Origin: Acetobacterium wieringae
GTDB taxonomy: Bacteria; Bacillota; Clostridia; Eubacteriales; Eubacteriaceae
Length of the DNA: 64,000 nucleotides
Direction of reading: 5' to 3'
NCBI RefSeq assembly: GCF_026646375.1
Contig: NZ_JAIPPU010000012.1
Coordinates: 79,507 to 143,506, forward strand
This document shows positions 11,061-18,882 of this stretch, in pieces. Both the position numbers and the translations under genes were made by a program. The notes under the pieces were generated by a model. It saw only the letters and a list, made by a program, of their open reading frames with translations. It was not told where the DNA came from and did no database searches. How positions within the stretch are numbered: the stretch's first letter is position 1; each line of letters opens with the position of its first letter.

Positions 11061-11678
11061 CTATCTCGACACAATGATCTCATCAATCAATCCGTAGGCC
11101 TTCGCTTCGTCAGGATCCATAAAATTATCGCGATCAGTATCTTTAGCAATAGTCTCCAGGGGTTGCCCGGTTCGTTCGCTAAGTATTAAATTTAATTTTT
11201 CTCGTGTTTTTATCAAACGTTTTGCATAAATTTCCACATCGGTACTTTGCCCCTGAGCGCCACCTAGCGGCTGATGAATCATTATTTCACTGTTTGGAAG
11301 AGAAAAGCGTTTTCCCTTTGCTCCGGCAGCCAGCAAAAATGCCCCCATCGACGCAGCAAGTCCTACACAGATGGTAGACACATCACAACGAATGTAATTC
11401 ATTGTGTCATAGATGGCCAAACCCGCTGTCACTGCTCCACCTGGACTATTAATATAAATCTGAATATCTTTTTCCGCATTATCGGATTCTAAAAAAATCA
11501 GTTGTCCGACAATCAACGATGCCAGGCTTTCATTAATTTCCCCATTTAAAAAGATAATTCGTTCTTTTAATAATCGCGAAAATAGGTCATATGAGCGTTC
11601 TCCCCGGCCTGTCTGTTCGACAACCATCGGAACCAGGTTATTGCTAATTAACGATTGTGTTGTTTTACTTGTTAGCAT
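11061..11678 (-). CDS. clpP: ATP-dependent Clp protease proteolytic subunit ClpP
   Basis: Serine protease that forms the tetradecameric chamber used by ClpX. The 205-residue protein has the catalytic triad in normal positions: Ser110 in GLAASMGA, His135 in MIHQPLGG and Asp184 in TDRDNF. The ribosome binding site is modest (AGGA about 11 nt before the ATG). It is 26 nt downstream of tig and 11 nt upstream of clpX, which suggests one tig-clpP-clpX transcript. Confidence 0.97.
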   Translation of the reverse strand: MLTSKTTQSLISNNLVPMVVEQTGRGERSYDLFSRLLKERIIFLNGEINESLASLIVGQLIFLESDNAEKDIQIYINSPGGAVTAGLAIYDTMNYIRCDVSTICVGLAASMGAFLLAAGAKGKRFSLPNSEIMIHQPLGGAQGQSTDVEIYAKRLIKTREKLNLILSERTGQPLETIAKDTDRDNFMDPDEAKAYGLIDEIIVSR

Positions 11679-11704
11679 GAATACATTTTCCTGCTTTCTT
11701 GTTA

Positions 11705-13003
11705 TTACTCTGAAATTTTTGTCGTCGCTGCATCAACCAGCATTTCCACTGTCTTTCGTCTAATAATATTTGCTTTGATATAGTCTAACATTCTTTCCTG
11801 AAGGCCTTTTTTATATTCTTCGAAATCATGACCATAGGCATCTGCAAATACTTTAATCTCTTCATCCACTTCTTCTTCAGTTGCTTCCAACGCTTCCATT
11901 TCACCGATTTTTGAAAGAATCAGCTCCGTTTTAATATTTCTCTCGGCATCCTCTTTCAGATTATTTCTGAAATCTTCACGATTAACATTCGTATATTTAA
12001 AGTAGTCATCCAAAGAAATGCCCTGTTGTTTCATTTGGCTTTCAAAGTTTTGCAGGTTATTGTCAACTTCCTCTTCAATCATTAAATAAGGTACGTCAAT
12101 TTCAGCGTTTTCCACCGCAAAATTAACAGCTGCAATTTCAGCCGCTTTTCTCAGTTCAGCAGTTTTGGCATCTTTCAACCGTGCTGCGACATCTGCTTTC
12201 AGTTCGTCTAATGTATCAAACTCACTGGTATCTTTTGCAAAATCATCATCTAATTCTGGTAATTCTTTTTCTTTAATCCCCTTAACCGCAACTTTGAACA
12301 CCACCGCTTGTCCCTTAAGGTTCTCAGCATGGTATTCGTCAGGGAAGGTTACGTTAACCGTTACTTCTTCACCAATTTTTGCACCAATTAATTGTTCTTC
12401 AAAGCCAGGAATAAAGGTTCCGCTACCAATTACTAAATCATAATCCGTATCTTTGCCGCCAATAAATGGTTCATCGTTTAAAAAGCCTTCGTAATCAATG
12501 GTAACCGTCGCACCGTCTTTAACTTCACCAGCTTCTAATGTGACCAGTCGAGCATTCTTGTCCTGCATTGTTGCCAGATCAGCTGCAATCTCCTCATCCG
12601 TAATCTCGGCTTCCAGAGAATCGACTTCCGCACCTTTGTACTCACCCAATTTGATTTCTGGTTTCACCCCAACCTTAACGATAAAGGTGGCACCTTCTTC
12701 TTCGCTGATTTTTTCAATGTTTTCAAGATCAGGTCGAGTTACTGGTTTGATTTCTGTTTCTTCCAATGCACTGGTGTAAGCAGGAGCAAAGGCAAAATCA
12801 ATGGCATCTTCCATAAATACATTTTTTCCATAGTAGGATTCAATTACCTGTTTAGGCACTTTTCCTTTTCTGAAGCCTGGAACCGAAAAACGTTTTTTAT
12901 TTTTATCATAGGACTTTTTTACAGCCTTAGAATATTCCTCCGGACTTATTTCAATTTTTAAGGTTGCAATATTTTTTTCAATACTTTCTACTGTAGCACT
13001 CAT
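11705..13003 (-). CDS. tig: Trigger factor (ribosome-associated chaperone and prolyl isomerase)
   Basis: Binds the ribosome exit tunnel and assists folding of nascent chains. The 432-residue protein has the N-terminal ribosome-binding domain with [11 protein letters not shown], a central FKBP-type isomerase domain ([12 protein letters not shown] to [14 protein letters not shown]) and a C-terminal helical chaperone domain. The frame extends seven codons upstream to an ATG at 13024, but the GGAGG motif is positioned for the ATG at 13003. The protein is very acidic, as expected for the family. Confidence 0.96.
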   Translation of the reverse strand: MSATVESIEKNIATLKIEISPEEYSKAVKKSYDKNKKRFSVPGFRKGKVPKQVIESYYGKNVFMEDAIDFAFAPAYTSALEETEIKPVTRPDLENIEKISEEEGATFIVKVGVKPEIKLGEYKGAEVDSLEAEITDEEIAADLATMQDKNARLVTLEAGEVKDGATVTIDYEGFLNDEPFIGGKDTDYDLVIGSGTFIPGFEEQLIGAKIGEEVTVNVTFPDEYHAENLKGQAVVFKVAVKGIKEKELPELDDDFAKDTSEFDTLDELKADVAARLKDAKTAELRKAAEIAAVNFAVENAEIDVPYLMIEEEVDNNLQNFESQMKQQGISLDDYFKYTNVNREDFRNNLKEDAERNIKTELILSKIGEMEALEATEEEVDEEIKVFADAYGHDFEEYKKGLQERMLDYIKANIIRRKTVEMLVDAATTKISE

Positions 13004-13053
13004 GTTATCCTCCGTATCTTTCACTATAAATTATATTCACATTCAATTTTAAC

Positions 13054-13082
13054 AGTATATCATAGGTATATTTTCATATCAA
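13054..13082 (-). promoter_or_regulatory. Promoter of tig-clpP-clpX
   Basis: On the minus strand TTGATA and TATACT are separated by 17 bp, 50 nt upstream of the tig start: a good vegetative (sigma-A) promoter. I see no CtsR- or HrcA-type operator next to it. Confidence 0.6.
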
Positions 13083-13153
13083 GGATGAAAATTAAGGTGT
13101 TTAAGAAATATTCCAGGTGTATAGCATCAAATTTTGCAGAGATGCCCCCCATT

Positions 13154-13183
13154 AAAAAACTGCCTCTAGCGAGACAGTTTTTT
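13154..13183 (-). terminator. Terminator at the end of the liv operon
   Basis: AAAAAACTG (13154-13162) pairs with CAGTTTTTT (13175-13183), with an inner CTC/GAG stem and a TAGC loop. It begins two bases after the livF stop codon. The A/T-flanked stem may work in both directions. Confidence 0.85.
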
Positions 13184-13185
13184 AG

Positions 13186-13890
13186 TCAACCACCTAAATA
13201 AGCTTGTTGTACTTCCGGATTCACCAGAAGATCTCTGGCATTACCAGAAAGCTTAATGTATCCAGTTTCCAGCACATAAGCTCGATTGGCAATGTGCAAA
13301 GCCTTGTTAGCGTTTTGCTCAACCAGCAAAACGGTTGTTCCGGCATCATTAACTGTTTGGATCATATTAAAAATCTCATCGACCAGAAGCGGCGCCAGAC
13401 CCATTGACGGTTCATCGAGCAAAATCAGCTTTGGTCGTGTCATTAAAGCTCGTCCCATCGCTAACATTTGTTGTTCGCCACCGCTTAAGGTTCCAGCAAT
13501 TTGTTTAATTCGTTCTTTAAGACGGGGAAAATTTAAAAATATCTTTTCCATATCCTCTTGGATCTGATCCTTATCATTTCTGATATAGGCTCCCATTTGG
13601 AGGTTTTCATAAACGGTCATTTCGGCAAAAATACGTCGCCCTTCTGGAACATGGGCTATTCCCATTACCGGAATCTGATGTGCAGGCACCTTATTAAGGT
13701 TTTCGCCTTCAAAAGACACCATCCCTTCACTGGGTTTTAATAGTCCTGAAATCGTTTGGAGAATAGTCGTTTTACCAGCACCGTTGGCACCGATAAGAGT
13801 AACAATCTCACCCTCATTGACCTCAAAGCTAATGCCCTTGATCGCATGAATTTTTCCATAATGTACATTTAAATCTTTTACTTTCAGCAT
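13186..13890 (-). CDS. livF: Branched-chain amino-acid ABC transporter, ATP-binding protein LivF
   Basis: One of the two ATPases that power uptake of leucine, isoleucine and valine or related amino acids. The 234-residue protein has Walker A GANGAGKT, the signature LSGGEQQML and Walker B LILLDEPSMGLAP. The start is preceded by GGAGG. It is the last gene of livH-livM-livG-livF, ten bases behind livG. The substrate is inferred from the family; amides or other small polar compounds are possible for this type of transporter. Confidence 0.93.
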   Translation of the reverse strand: MLKVKDLNVHYGKIHAIKGISFEVNEGEIVTLIGANGAGKTTILQTISGLLKPSEGMVSFEGENLNKVPAHQIPVMGIAHVPEGRRIFAEMTVYENLQMGAYIRNDKDQIQEDMEKIFLNFPRLKERIKQIAGTLSGGEQQMLAMGRALMTRPKLILLDEPSMGLAPLLVDEIFNMIQTVNDAGTTVLLVEQNANKALHIANRAYVLETGYIKLSGNARDLLVNPEVQQAYLGG

Positions 13891-13900
13891 TTGCGGCCTC

Positions 13901-14659
13901 CTAATCTCCTAAATAAGCACGAATAACATCAGGGTTGTTCTTAATTTCATCCGGAGTGCCTTCAGCAATAGTTTTTCCATAATCTACCACGATAATCCGC
14001 TCACAAATCCCCATAACCAGTTTCATATCATGTTCGATCAGCAAAACAGTAATGTCAAATTTATTTCTGATAAAGTGAATGGTTTCCATAAGCTCAGCCG
14101 TTTCATTCGGGTTCATTCCCGCCGCTGGCTCGTCCAGCATCAGTACTTTTGGATCTGAAGCCAGTGCTCTGGCTATTTCCAATTTACGCTGTTGCCCATA
14201 GGGAAGGTTTTTAGCCAGGGTATCTGCATATTCGCCCATATCAAAAATATCCAGAAGTTTCATGCATTCTTCGTGAGCTTTCTTTTCTTCAGTCCAGAAT
14301 TTCTTTGTTCTAAACATTCCCTGAACCATGTTATAGTCAATAAAATTGTGATAGGCTATTTTTACATTTTCCACCGCAGTCAAATCTTTAAACAGTCGAA
14401 TATTTTGAAAAGTTCGACTGGCACCCAGTTTGACAATTTCGTGGGGTGTTTTTTTTATGATGCTTTGATCGTTAAGCATAATCTCACCCATCGTTGGAAC
14501 ATAAACTCCGGTGAGCATATTGAAAATCGTCGTTTTGCCTGCGCCATTGGGGCCAATTAAGCCAACCAGCTCGTTAGCACTCAATTCAAGATTAAACTGA
14601 TCTACTGCAGTTAAACCACCAAATTGCATCGTAATATTTTTAGCTGATAAAACGGTCAT
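13901..14659 (-). CDS. livG: Branched-chain amino-acid ABC transporter, ATP-binding protein LivG
   Basis: Second ATPase of the transporter. The 252-residue protein has Walker A GPNGAGKT, the signature-like LPYGQQRKLEIARAL typical of LivG, and Walker B VLMLDEPAAGMNP. Its start overlaps the livM stop by four bases (ATGA), a sign of translational coupling. The C-terminal extension (DEIKNNPDVIRAYLG) is the usual LivG tail. Confidence 0.94.
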   Translation of the reverse strand: MTVLSAKNITMQFGGLTAVDQFNLELSANELVGLIGPNGAGKTTIFNMLTGVYVPTMGEIMLNDQSIIKKTPHEIVKLGASRTFQNIRLFKDLTAVENVKIAYHNFIDYNMVQGMFRTKKFWTEEKKAHEECMKLLDIFDMGEYADTLAKNLPYGQQRKLEIARALASDPKVLMLDEPAAGMNPNETAELMETIHFIRNKFDITVLLIEHDMKLVMGICERIIVVDYGKTIAEGTPDEIKNNPDVIRAYLGD

Positions 14660-15663
14660 GATGCTTCACCTCCGCCAATAGAATTCTTGACGTTTTTTCG
14701 TCGAATCAGTGATTCAATAAAAGCTGTCAACGAGAATTCGGATCTTCCGAAAATTCCCTGAGGTCTGAAAATCATCATGATAATCAACACGAGTGAATAA
14801 ACCAATAATCGGTATTCGGAAAAACTACGCAGCATTTCCGGCAGCACCGTCAAAACGATGGCCGAGATGATTGAGCCGGTTAAGCTTCCCAATCCACCTA
14901 ATACAACAATAACAAACATTTCAATCGAAAACATAAAACCAAATTTACTCGGCTCCAGAAATGATTGATAGTGAGCGTATAATGAACCGCCAACACCAGC
15001 AAAGAATGCCGCTAACGAAAATGCCAATACCTTGTATCGGGTGGTTGGAATCCCTGCAGCCTCAGACGCTATTTCGTCTTCTCTGATGGAAATAATGGCC
15101 CGCCCCTGCTTCGATCGGCCTAATGTAAAAATCAGAAATGCAACAATTATCGTAATCCAATAGACATTGTTGAAATTCACCAGTCGGGTAATTCCTTTTA
15201 ACCCAGCAGCTCCTCCAGTCGGCCCGAAATTAATAAAGAAAATACGAATAATTTCTGAGAACCCAATGGTTACAATCCCCAAATAGTCCCCGCGGAGCCG
15301 CAGCGTTGGTGTACCGATGAGAAATCCAAAAATTCCTGCAACAATCCCACCAACAACCATTGCCAGAACAAGTGTGATGATTGGAGGCAACGACAATCCA
15401 CCATCAATCAATGCCATGGAAAAACTGGCTGATGAGTAAGCACCGATGGCCATAAACCCGGCATGACCCAAGGCCATTTCGCCTAAAAACCCGGCAACGA
15501 TATTTAAACTCATCGCCATGATAATCATTATGCAGGTCATTATGGCAATTCCCACAAAATAATTGTTCATTGTCTTCGTCTGAATCAGCACAAAAAATAC
15601 GAGGTAAAGAGCAACGATTGCAATTGCATTAATTAAATATGCTTTTTTCTTATTGTGATCCAT
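14656..15663 (-). CDS. livM: Branched-chain amino-acid ABC transporter, permease LivM
   Basis: Membrane subunit of the transporter. The 335-residue protein is hydrophobic, with about nine predicted membrane segments and the family segment GDYLGIVTIGFSEIIRI. It pairs with LivH in the membrane. The start is two bases after the livH stop, and it overlaps livG. The C-terminus is a short basic cytoplasmic tail. Confidence 0.93.
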   Translation of the reverse strand: MDHNKKKAYLINAIAIVALYLVFFVLIQTKTMNNYFVGIAIMTCIMIIMAMSLNIVAGFLGEMALGHAGFMAIGAYSSASFSMALIDGGLSLPPIITLVLAMVVGGIVAGIFGFLIGTPTLRLRGDYLGIVTIGFSEIIRIFFINFGPTGGAAGLKGITRLVNFNNVYWITIIVAFLIFTLGRSKQGRAIISIREDEIASEAAGIPTTRYKVLAFSLAAFFAGVGGSLYAHYQSFLEPSKFGFMFSIEMFVIVVLGGLGSLTGSIISAIVLTVLPEMLRSFSEYRLLVYSLVLIIMMIFRPQGIFGRSEFSLTAFIESLIRRKNVKNSIGGGEAS

Positions 15664-15665
15664 AT

Positions 15666-16544
15666 CTATACCTTCTCTCTCGTATTTTTTCCCAAGATGC
15701 CCGTAGGTTTAAAAAGCAGTACCACAATTAGAATCGCAAATACAATTGCGTCAGCCCACGTTGTTGAAAGGTACGCTTTTGTCATTGTTTCGACCATACC
15801 AATGATAAATCCGCCAAGCATCGCTCCAGGGATAATTCCGATCCCCCCTAATACAGCAGCAATAAATGCTTTTAAGCCAGGCATAACACCCATTGTTGGG
15901 TAAACCTGAATATATGCAACACTGTAGAGAACACCGCCTAATGCGCCAAGTGCCGAGCCCACTGCAAAGGTAAGCGAAATCGTTCGATTAACATTAATCC
16001 CCATCAGAATCGCAGCATCCTTGTCTTCTGATACGGCACGCATGGCACGACCCTGTTTTGTTTTTCGAATAAATAGATCCAATAGAACCATAAAGAATAA
16101 TGACAAACCTATAGTAATCAGAGTGGTTGAACTGATTTCGATTTCACCTATTTTATAAATGGTCTCCGGAAATATTTTTGGCATAACCTTGGGATCTGGC
16201 TTAAAAATAATCAGCGCCAGATTTTGCAAAAATAAGCTCACCCCAATAGCAGTAATCAGCGCTGACAGTCGGGGGGCATTTCTCAGGGGCCGATAGGCGA
16301 TAAATTCAATAGCAACTCCAATAATAGCCATAATTACCATCGATGATAAGAGCACCGCCCAAACCGGAAGGTTAAAGCTGGTGGCAGCAATGAATGCAAA
16401 ATATGCGCCGAACATCATGATTTCACCATGGGCAAAGTTGATTAGTTTAATAATGCCATATACCATGGTATAACCGATTGCGATGAGCGCATAGATACTC
16501 CCTACATTGAGCCCGTTGATCAGCTGTTGCAGAAATAAATTCAC
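15666..16544 (-). CDS. livH: Branched-chain amino-acid ABC transporter, permease LivH
   Basis: Membrane subunit of the transporter. An open frame begins at an ATG at 16571, but AAGGAGG lies just upstream of an in-frame GTG at 16544; that GTG start gives the normal VNLFLQQLINGL opening and 292 residues. Family segments INFAHGEIMMFGAY and VLGGIGIIPGAMLGG are present. A hairpin separates livH from livK, the usual way in which the binding protein is made in excess over the membrane parts. Confidence 0.93.
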   Translation of the reverse strand: MNLFLQQLINGLNVGSIYALIAIGYTMVYGIIKLINFAHGEIMMFGAYFAFIAATSFNLPVWAVLLSSMVIMAIIGVAIEFIAYRPLRNAPRLSALITAIGVSLFLQNLALIIFKPDPKVMPKIFPETIYKIGEIEISSTTLITIGLSLFFMVLLDLFIRKTKQGRAMRAVSEDKDAAILMGINVNRTISLTFAVGSALGALGGVLYSVAYIQVYPTMGVMPGLKAFIAAVLGGIGIIPGAMLGGFIIGMVETMTKAYLSTTWADAIVFAILIVVLLFKPTGILGKNTREKV

Positions 16545-16576
16545 GATGTATCCTCCTTTATAGAATAACATAAAAT

Positions 16577-16607
16577 GGATATAGAAGAGATTATCTCTCC
16601 TATATCC
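16577..16607 (-). terminator. Attenuating hairpin between livK and livH
   Basis: On the minus strand GGATATAG, a G-U pair and AGAGA form a stem of about 14 bp with TCTCT and CTATATCC around a loop of three bases. It is followed only by ATTTTATG, so termination is probably partial. This fits higher output of livK than of livHMGF. Confidence 0.7.
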
Positions 16608-16642
16608 TTTGTACTTCTTGTAATATTGTCGTTTATGAAATA

Positions 16643-17788
16643 CTATTTGTTGACAACGGTTGAGTCGTATTTTAACTGACCGCCATCGATCTTAATAATA
16701 GTTACTTCTTTGTCCTTTGGATTTCCTTCTTCGTCAAACTTCAAAGTTCCGGTAACGCCAGGGTGATCAGTCGCATTTAAAGCTGTGATAATATCTGCAG
16801 ATTCAGTAGAACCCGCTGCAGTGATTGCTTCGACCATGGCATATACGGCATCATAACCTAAAGCTGCAAAAGAATTTGGCACTTTATTATACTCTGCTTT
16901 GTAGGCAGTGATAAAATTCTGAACGGTTTCAGATGGTGAATCGGCTGCATAGTGATTGGTGAAGTAATTTCCCTGAGCAGCGTCAGCATATTCTTCTTGC
17001 ACGCCATCCCAGCCGTCAGCTCCAACAAATTTTGCGGTAATACCCATTTCTTTGGCTTTTTGAAGAATTGGTCCAACTGTTTGAACATAGTCTGGAACAA
17101 ATACTACATCCGGATTCATTTCTTTGATTTTTGTCAACTGGGCACTGAAATCTTTATCAGCTGTACCGTAGGATTCGCTACCAGCGATTGTACCACCTTT
17201 AGCTGTAAATGCCGCTTTAAAGGCTTCTGATACGCCTTCTGAGTAGGGATTACCAGTTCCGATTAACAATGCAGCCGTTTTTGCACCTAAAGTAGTTGCC
17301 GCAAAGTTAGCAGCAGCCTGTCCTTGATAGTCGTCAAGGAAGCATGCTCTAAATACATTTGGAGCATCTTGAGTAACTTCTACTGCGGTTGCTGTTGGAG
17401 ACAATACTGGCATATTATCGGAAACCATGATGTCTTTCATTGCTAAGGTTTCCCCACTTAAGGTTCCACCGATCACTGCAACTACACCATCCTGGTCTCT
17501 TAATCGATTATAAGCATTGATTGCTTCAGTTTGATCAGCTTTTGAATCATAAGCAATCAATTCGATGTTTTTTCCATCAATACCGCCAGCAGCATTAATT
17601 TCTGCAACGGCTAATTGTGCACCTTCTTCTGCTGAGCTTCCATATATGGCAGCATCGCCAGTCATTGGTCCGATAAACCCAAGTTTGACGACATCTGAAC
17701 TTCCGCCAGATGTTGAACACCCTGCGAATGCAAAAATAGAAGCGGTGAACATAACAACAAGTAAAACACTAACAACTCTTTTCTTCAT
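16643..17788 (-). CDS. livK: Branched-chain amino-acid ABC transporter, substrate-binding lipoprotein
   Basis: Extracytoplasmic receptor that delivers substrate to LivHM. The 381-residue protein has a lipoprotein signal: basic start, hydrophobic stretch and lipobox FAGC with Cys24 as the lipidation site. The mature part belongs to periplasmic-binding fold type I (IGPMTGDAAIYGSSAEEGA, and GGTLSGETLAMKDI). GGAGG precedes the ATG. Ligand specificity cannot be assigned from sequence alone. Confidence 0.93.
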   Translation of the reverse strand: MKKRVVSVLLVVMFTASIFAFAGCSTSGGSSDVVKLGFIGPMTGDAAIYGSSAEEGAQLAVAEINAAGGIDGKNIELIAYDSKADQTEAINAYNRLRDQDGVVAVIGGTLSGETLAMKDIMVSDNMPVLSPTATAVEVTQDAPNVFRACFLDDYQGQAAANFAATTLGAKTAALLIGTGNPYSEGVSEAFKAAFTAKGGTIAGSESYGTADKDFSAQLTKIKEMNPDVVFVPDYVQTVGPILQKAKEMGITAKFVGADGWDGVQEEYADAAQGNYFTNHYAADSPSETVQNFITAYKAEYNKVPNSFAALGYDAVYAMVEAITAAGSTESADIITALNATDHPGVTGTLKFDEEGNPKDKEVTIIKIDGGQLKYDSTVVNK

Positions 17789-17831
17789 TTCTTTTCCTCC
17801 TTTTTCTTTTCAATGATTATTTATAGTGCTT

Positions 17832-17860
17832 ATCATAAACCATTCTTAAGAAAAACACAA
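17832..17860 (-). promoter_or_regulatory. Promoter of the liv operon
   Basis: TTGTGT and TATGAT are separated by 17 bp on the minus strand, 43 nt upstream of livK. The -35 box lies directly beyond the nth stop codon. Confidence 0.55.
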
Positions 17861-17863
17861 GAA

Positions 17864-18520
17864 TTAATTGCTTTGGGACGATGCTTCTTTAATATTTTGA
17901 CGTACAAAATCACAGATGCTGCGTAGCTCGCATCCACTACAATTGGGATTTCTTGCTGTACAACATTTTCTTCCATGCCAAATAAGCCAATGGTGGGCCT
18001 GGGACCATTTGTCTTGAGGAATATTTTTCATCAATTCTTTTTCAACTTCCAAAACAGTCTTTCCATGAGCCAAACCGATTCGGCGTGAAACTCGAAAAAC
18101 ATGAGTGTCAACTGCAATTGCCGGGATATCAAAGGCATTACTCATTACCACATTGGCAGTTTTGCGTCCAACCCCCGGAAGCGTAATCAGTTCGTCCATC
18201 TGCTCAGGTACCTTGCCGCAATATTCCGTCAATAATCGATGACAGGTCAAAGTAATATTTTTGGCTTTTGTTTTAGCCAATCCACAGGTTTTTATTTTTT
18301 CAAGTAGCCCTGCTTCTCCCAATGACAAAATCGATTTTGGAGTATTATATTTTTTAAACAAATCCTTGGTAACAATATTTACTCTCACATCGGTACATTG
18401 TGCTGATAGGATGGTAGCGATCAGCAATTCAAAGGGGCTACTAAAATCTAAGCCACATTGTTCTTGCCCGTAAAGGCACTCCAATGTGGCTAAGACTTGT
18501 TCAATATTCTTCTTTATCAC
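17864..18520 (-). CDS. nth: Endonuclease III
   Basis: DNA glycosylase/AP lyase that removes oxidised pyrimidines. The 218-residue protein has the helix-hairpin-helix LPGVGRKTANVV with catalytic Lys120, and Asp138 in VDTHVFR, the same numbers as in the E. coli enzyme. The [4Fe-4S] ligands are C187, C194, C197 and C203, in the normal C-x6-C-x2-C-x5-C spacing. Its ATG overlaps the cupin stop by four bases, so it is translated together with the cupin gene. Confidence 0.96.
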   Translation of the reverse strand: MIKKNIEQVLATLECLYGQEQCGLDFSSPFELLIATILSAQCTDVRVNIVTKDLFKKYNTPKSILSLGEAGLLEKIKTCGLAKTKAKNITLTCHRLLTEYCGKVPEQMDELITLPGVGRKTANVVMSNAFDIPAIAVDTHVFRVSRRIGLAHGKTVLEVEKELMKNIPQDKWSQAHHWLIWHGRKCCTARNPNCSGCELRSICDFVRQNIKEASSQSN

Positions 18521-18870
18521 GCATTTTCATTGAGAATCAGTGCCATAAAGACCAAATCCTCATCACCAGTATTGGTAACGCTGTGGCTGCTTAGATTCGG
18601 AGTGACCATCACATCTCCGGGACCAATCTGTGATTGAATGCCATTATCAACTACCATCCCTTTTCCTTTTAAAAAGTAAAATATTTCCTGTTCACCCGTA
18701 TGTTGATGTTCTCCTATGGAGTCTCCCGGTTTTACAGTGATCTGGGCAAATAATCGGCAATTTTTTCCTAAAATTTCACTGCCAGTGATGTGGGAAATCT
18801 CAACGTTTCCGTGACCACCCCGCATATTCTGTTTTATTTCTTGTGTTTTTGATTCATTTTGTATTATCAT
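18517..18870 (-). CDS. Small cupin-domain protein
   Basis: A 117-residue single-domain cupin. Both cupin motifs are visible: HQHTGEQEIFYFLKGKG with His, His and Glu ligands, and a later segment ending PNLSSHSVTNTG with the fourth ligand His. Such proteins bind a metal and act as small isomerases, sugar-binding sensors or metabolite-binding proteins; the substrate is unknown here. GGAGG precedes the start. It lies 12 nt behind the penicillin-binding protein gene and overlaps nth. Confidence 0.8.
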   Translation of the reverse strand: MIIQNESKTQEIKQNMRGGHGNVEISHITGSEILGKNCRLFAQITVKPGDSIGEHQHTGEQEIFYFLKGKGMVVDNGIQSQIGPGDVMVTPNLSSHSVTNTGDEDLVFMALILNENA

Positions 18871-18882
18871 CTTTATCCTCCA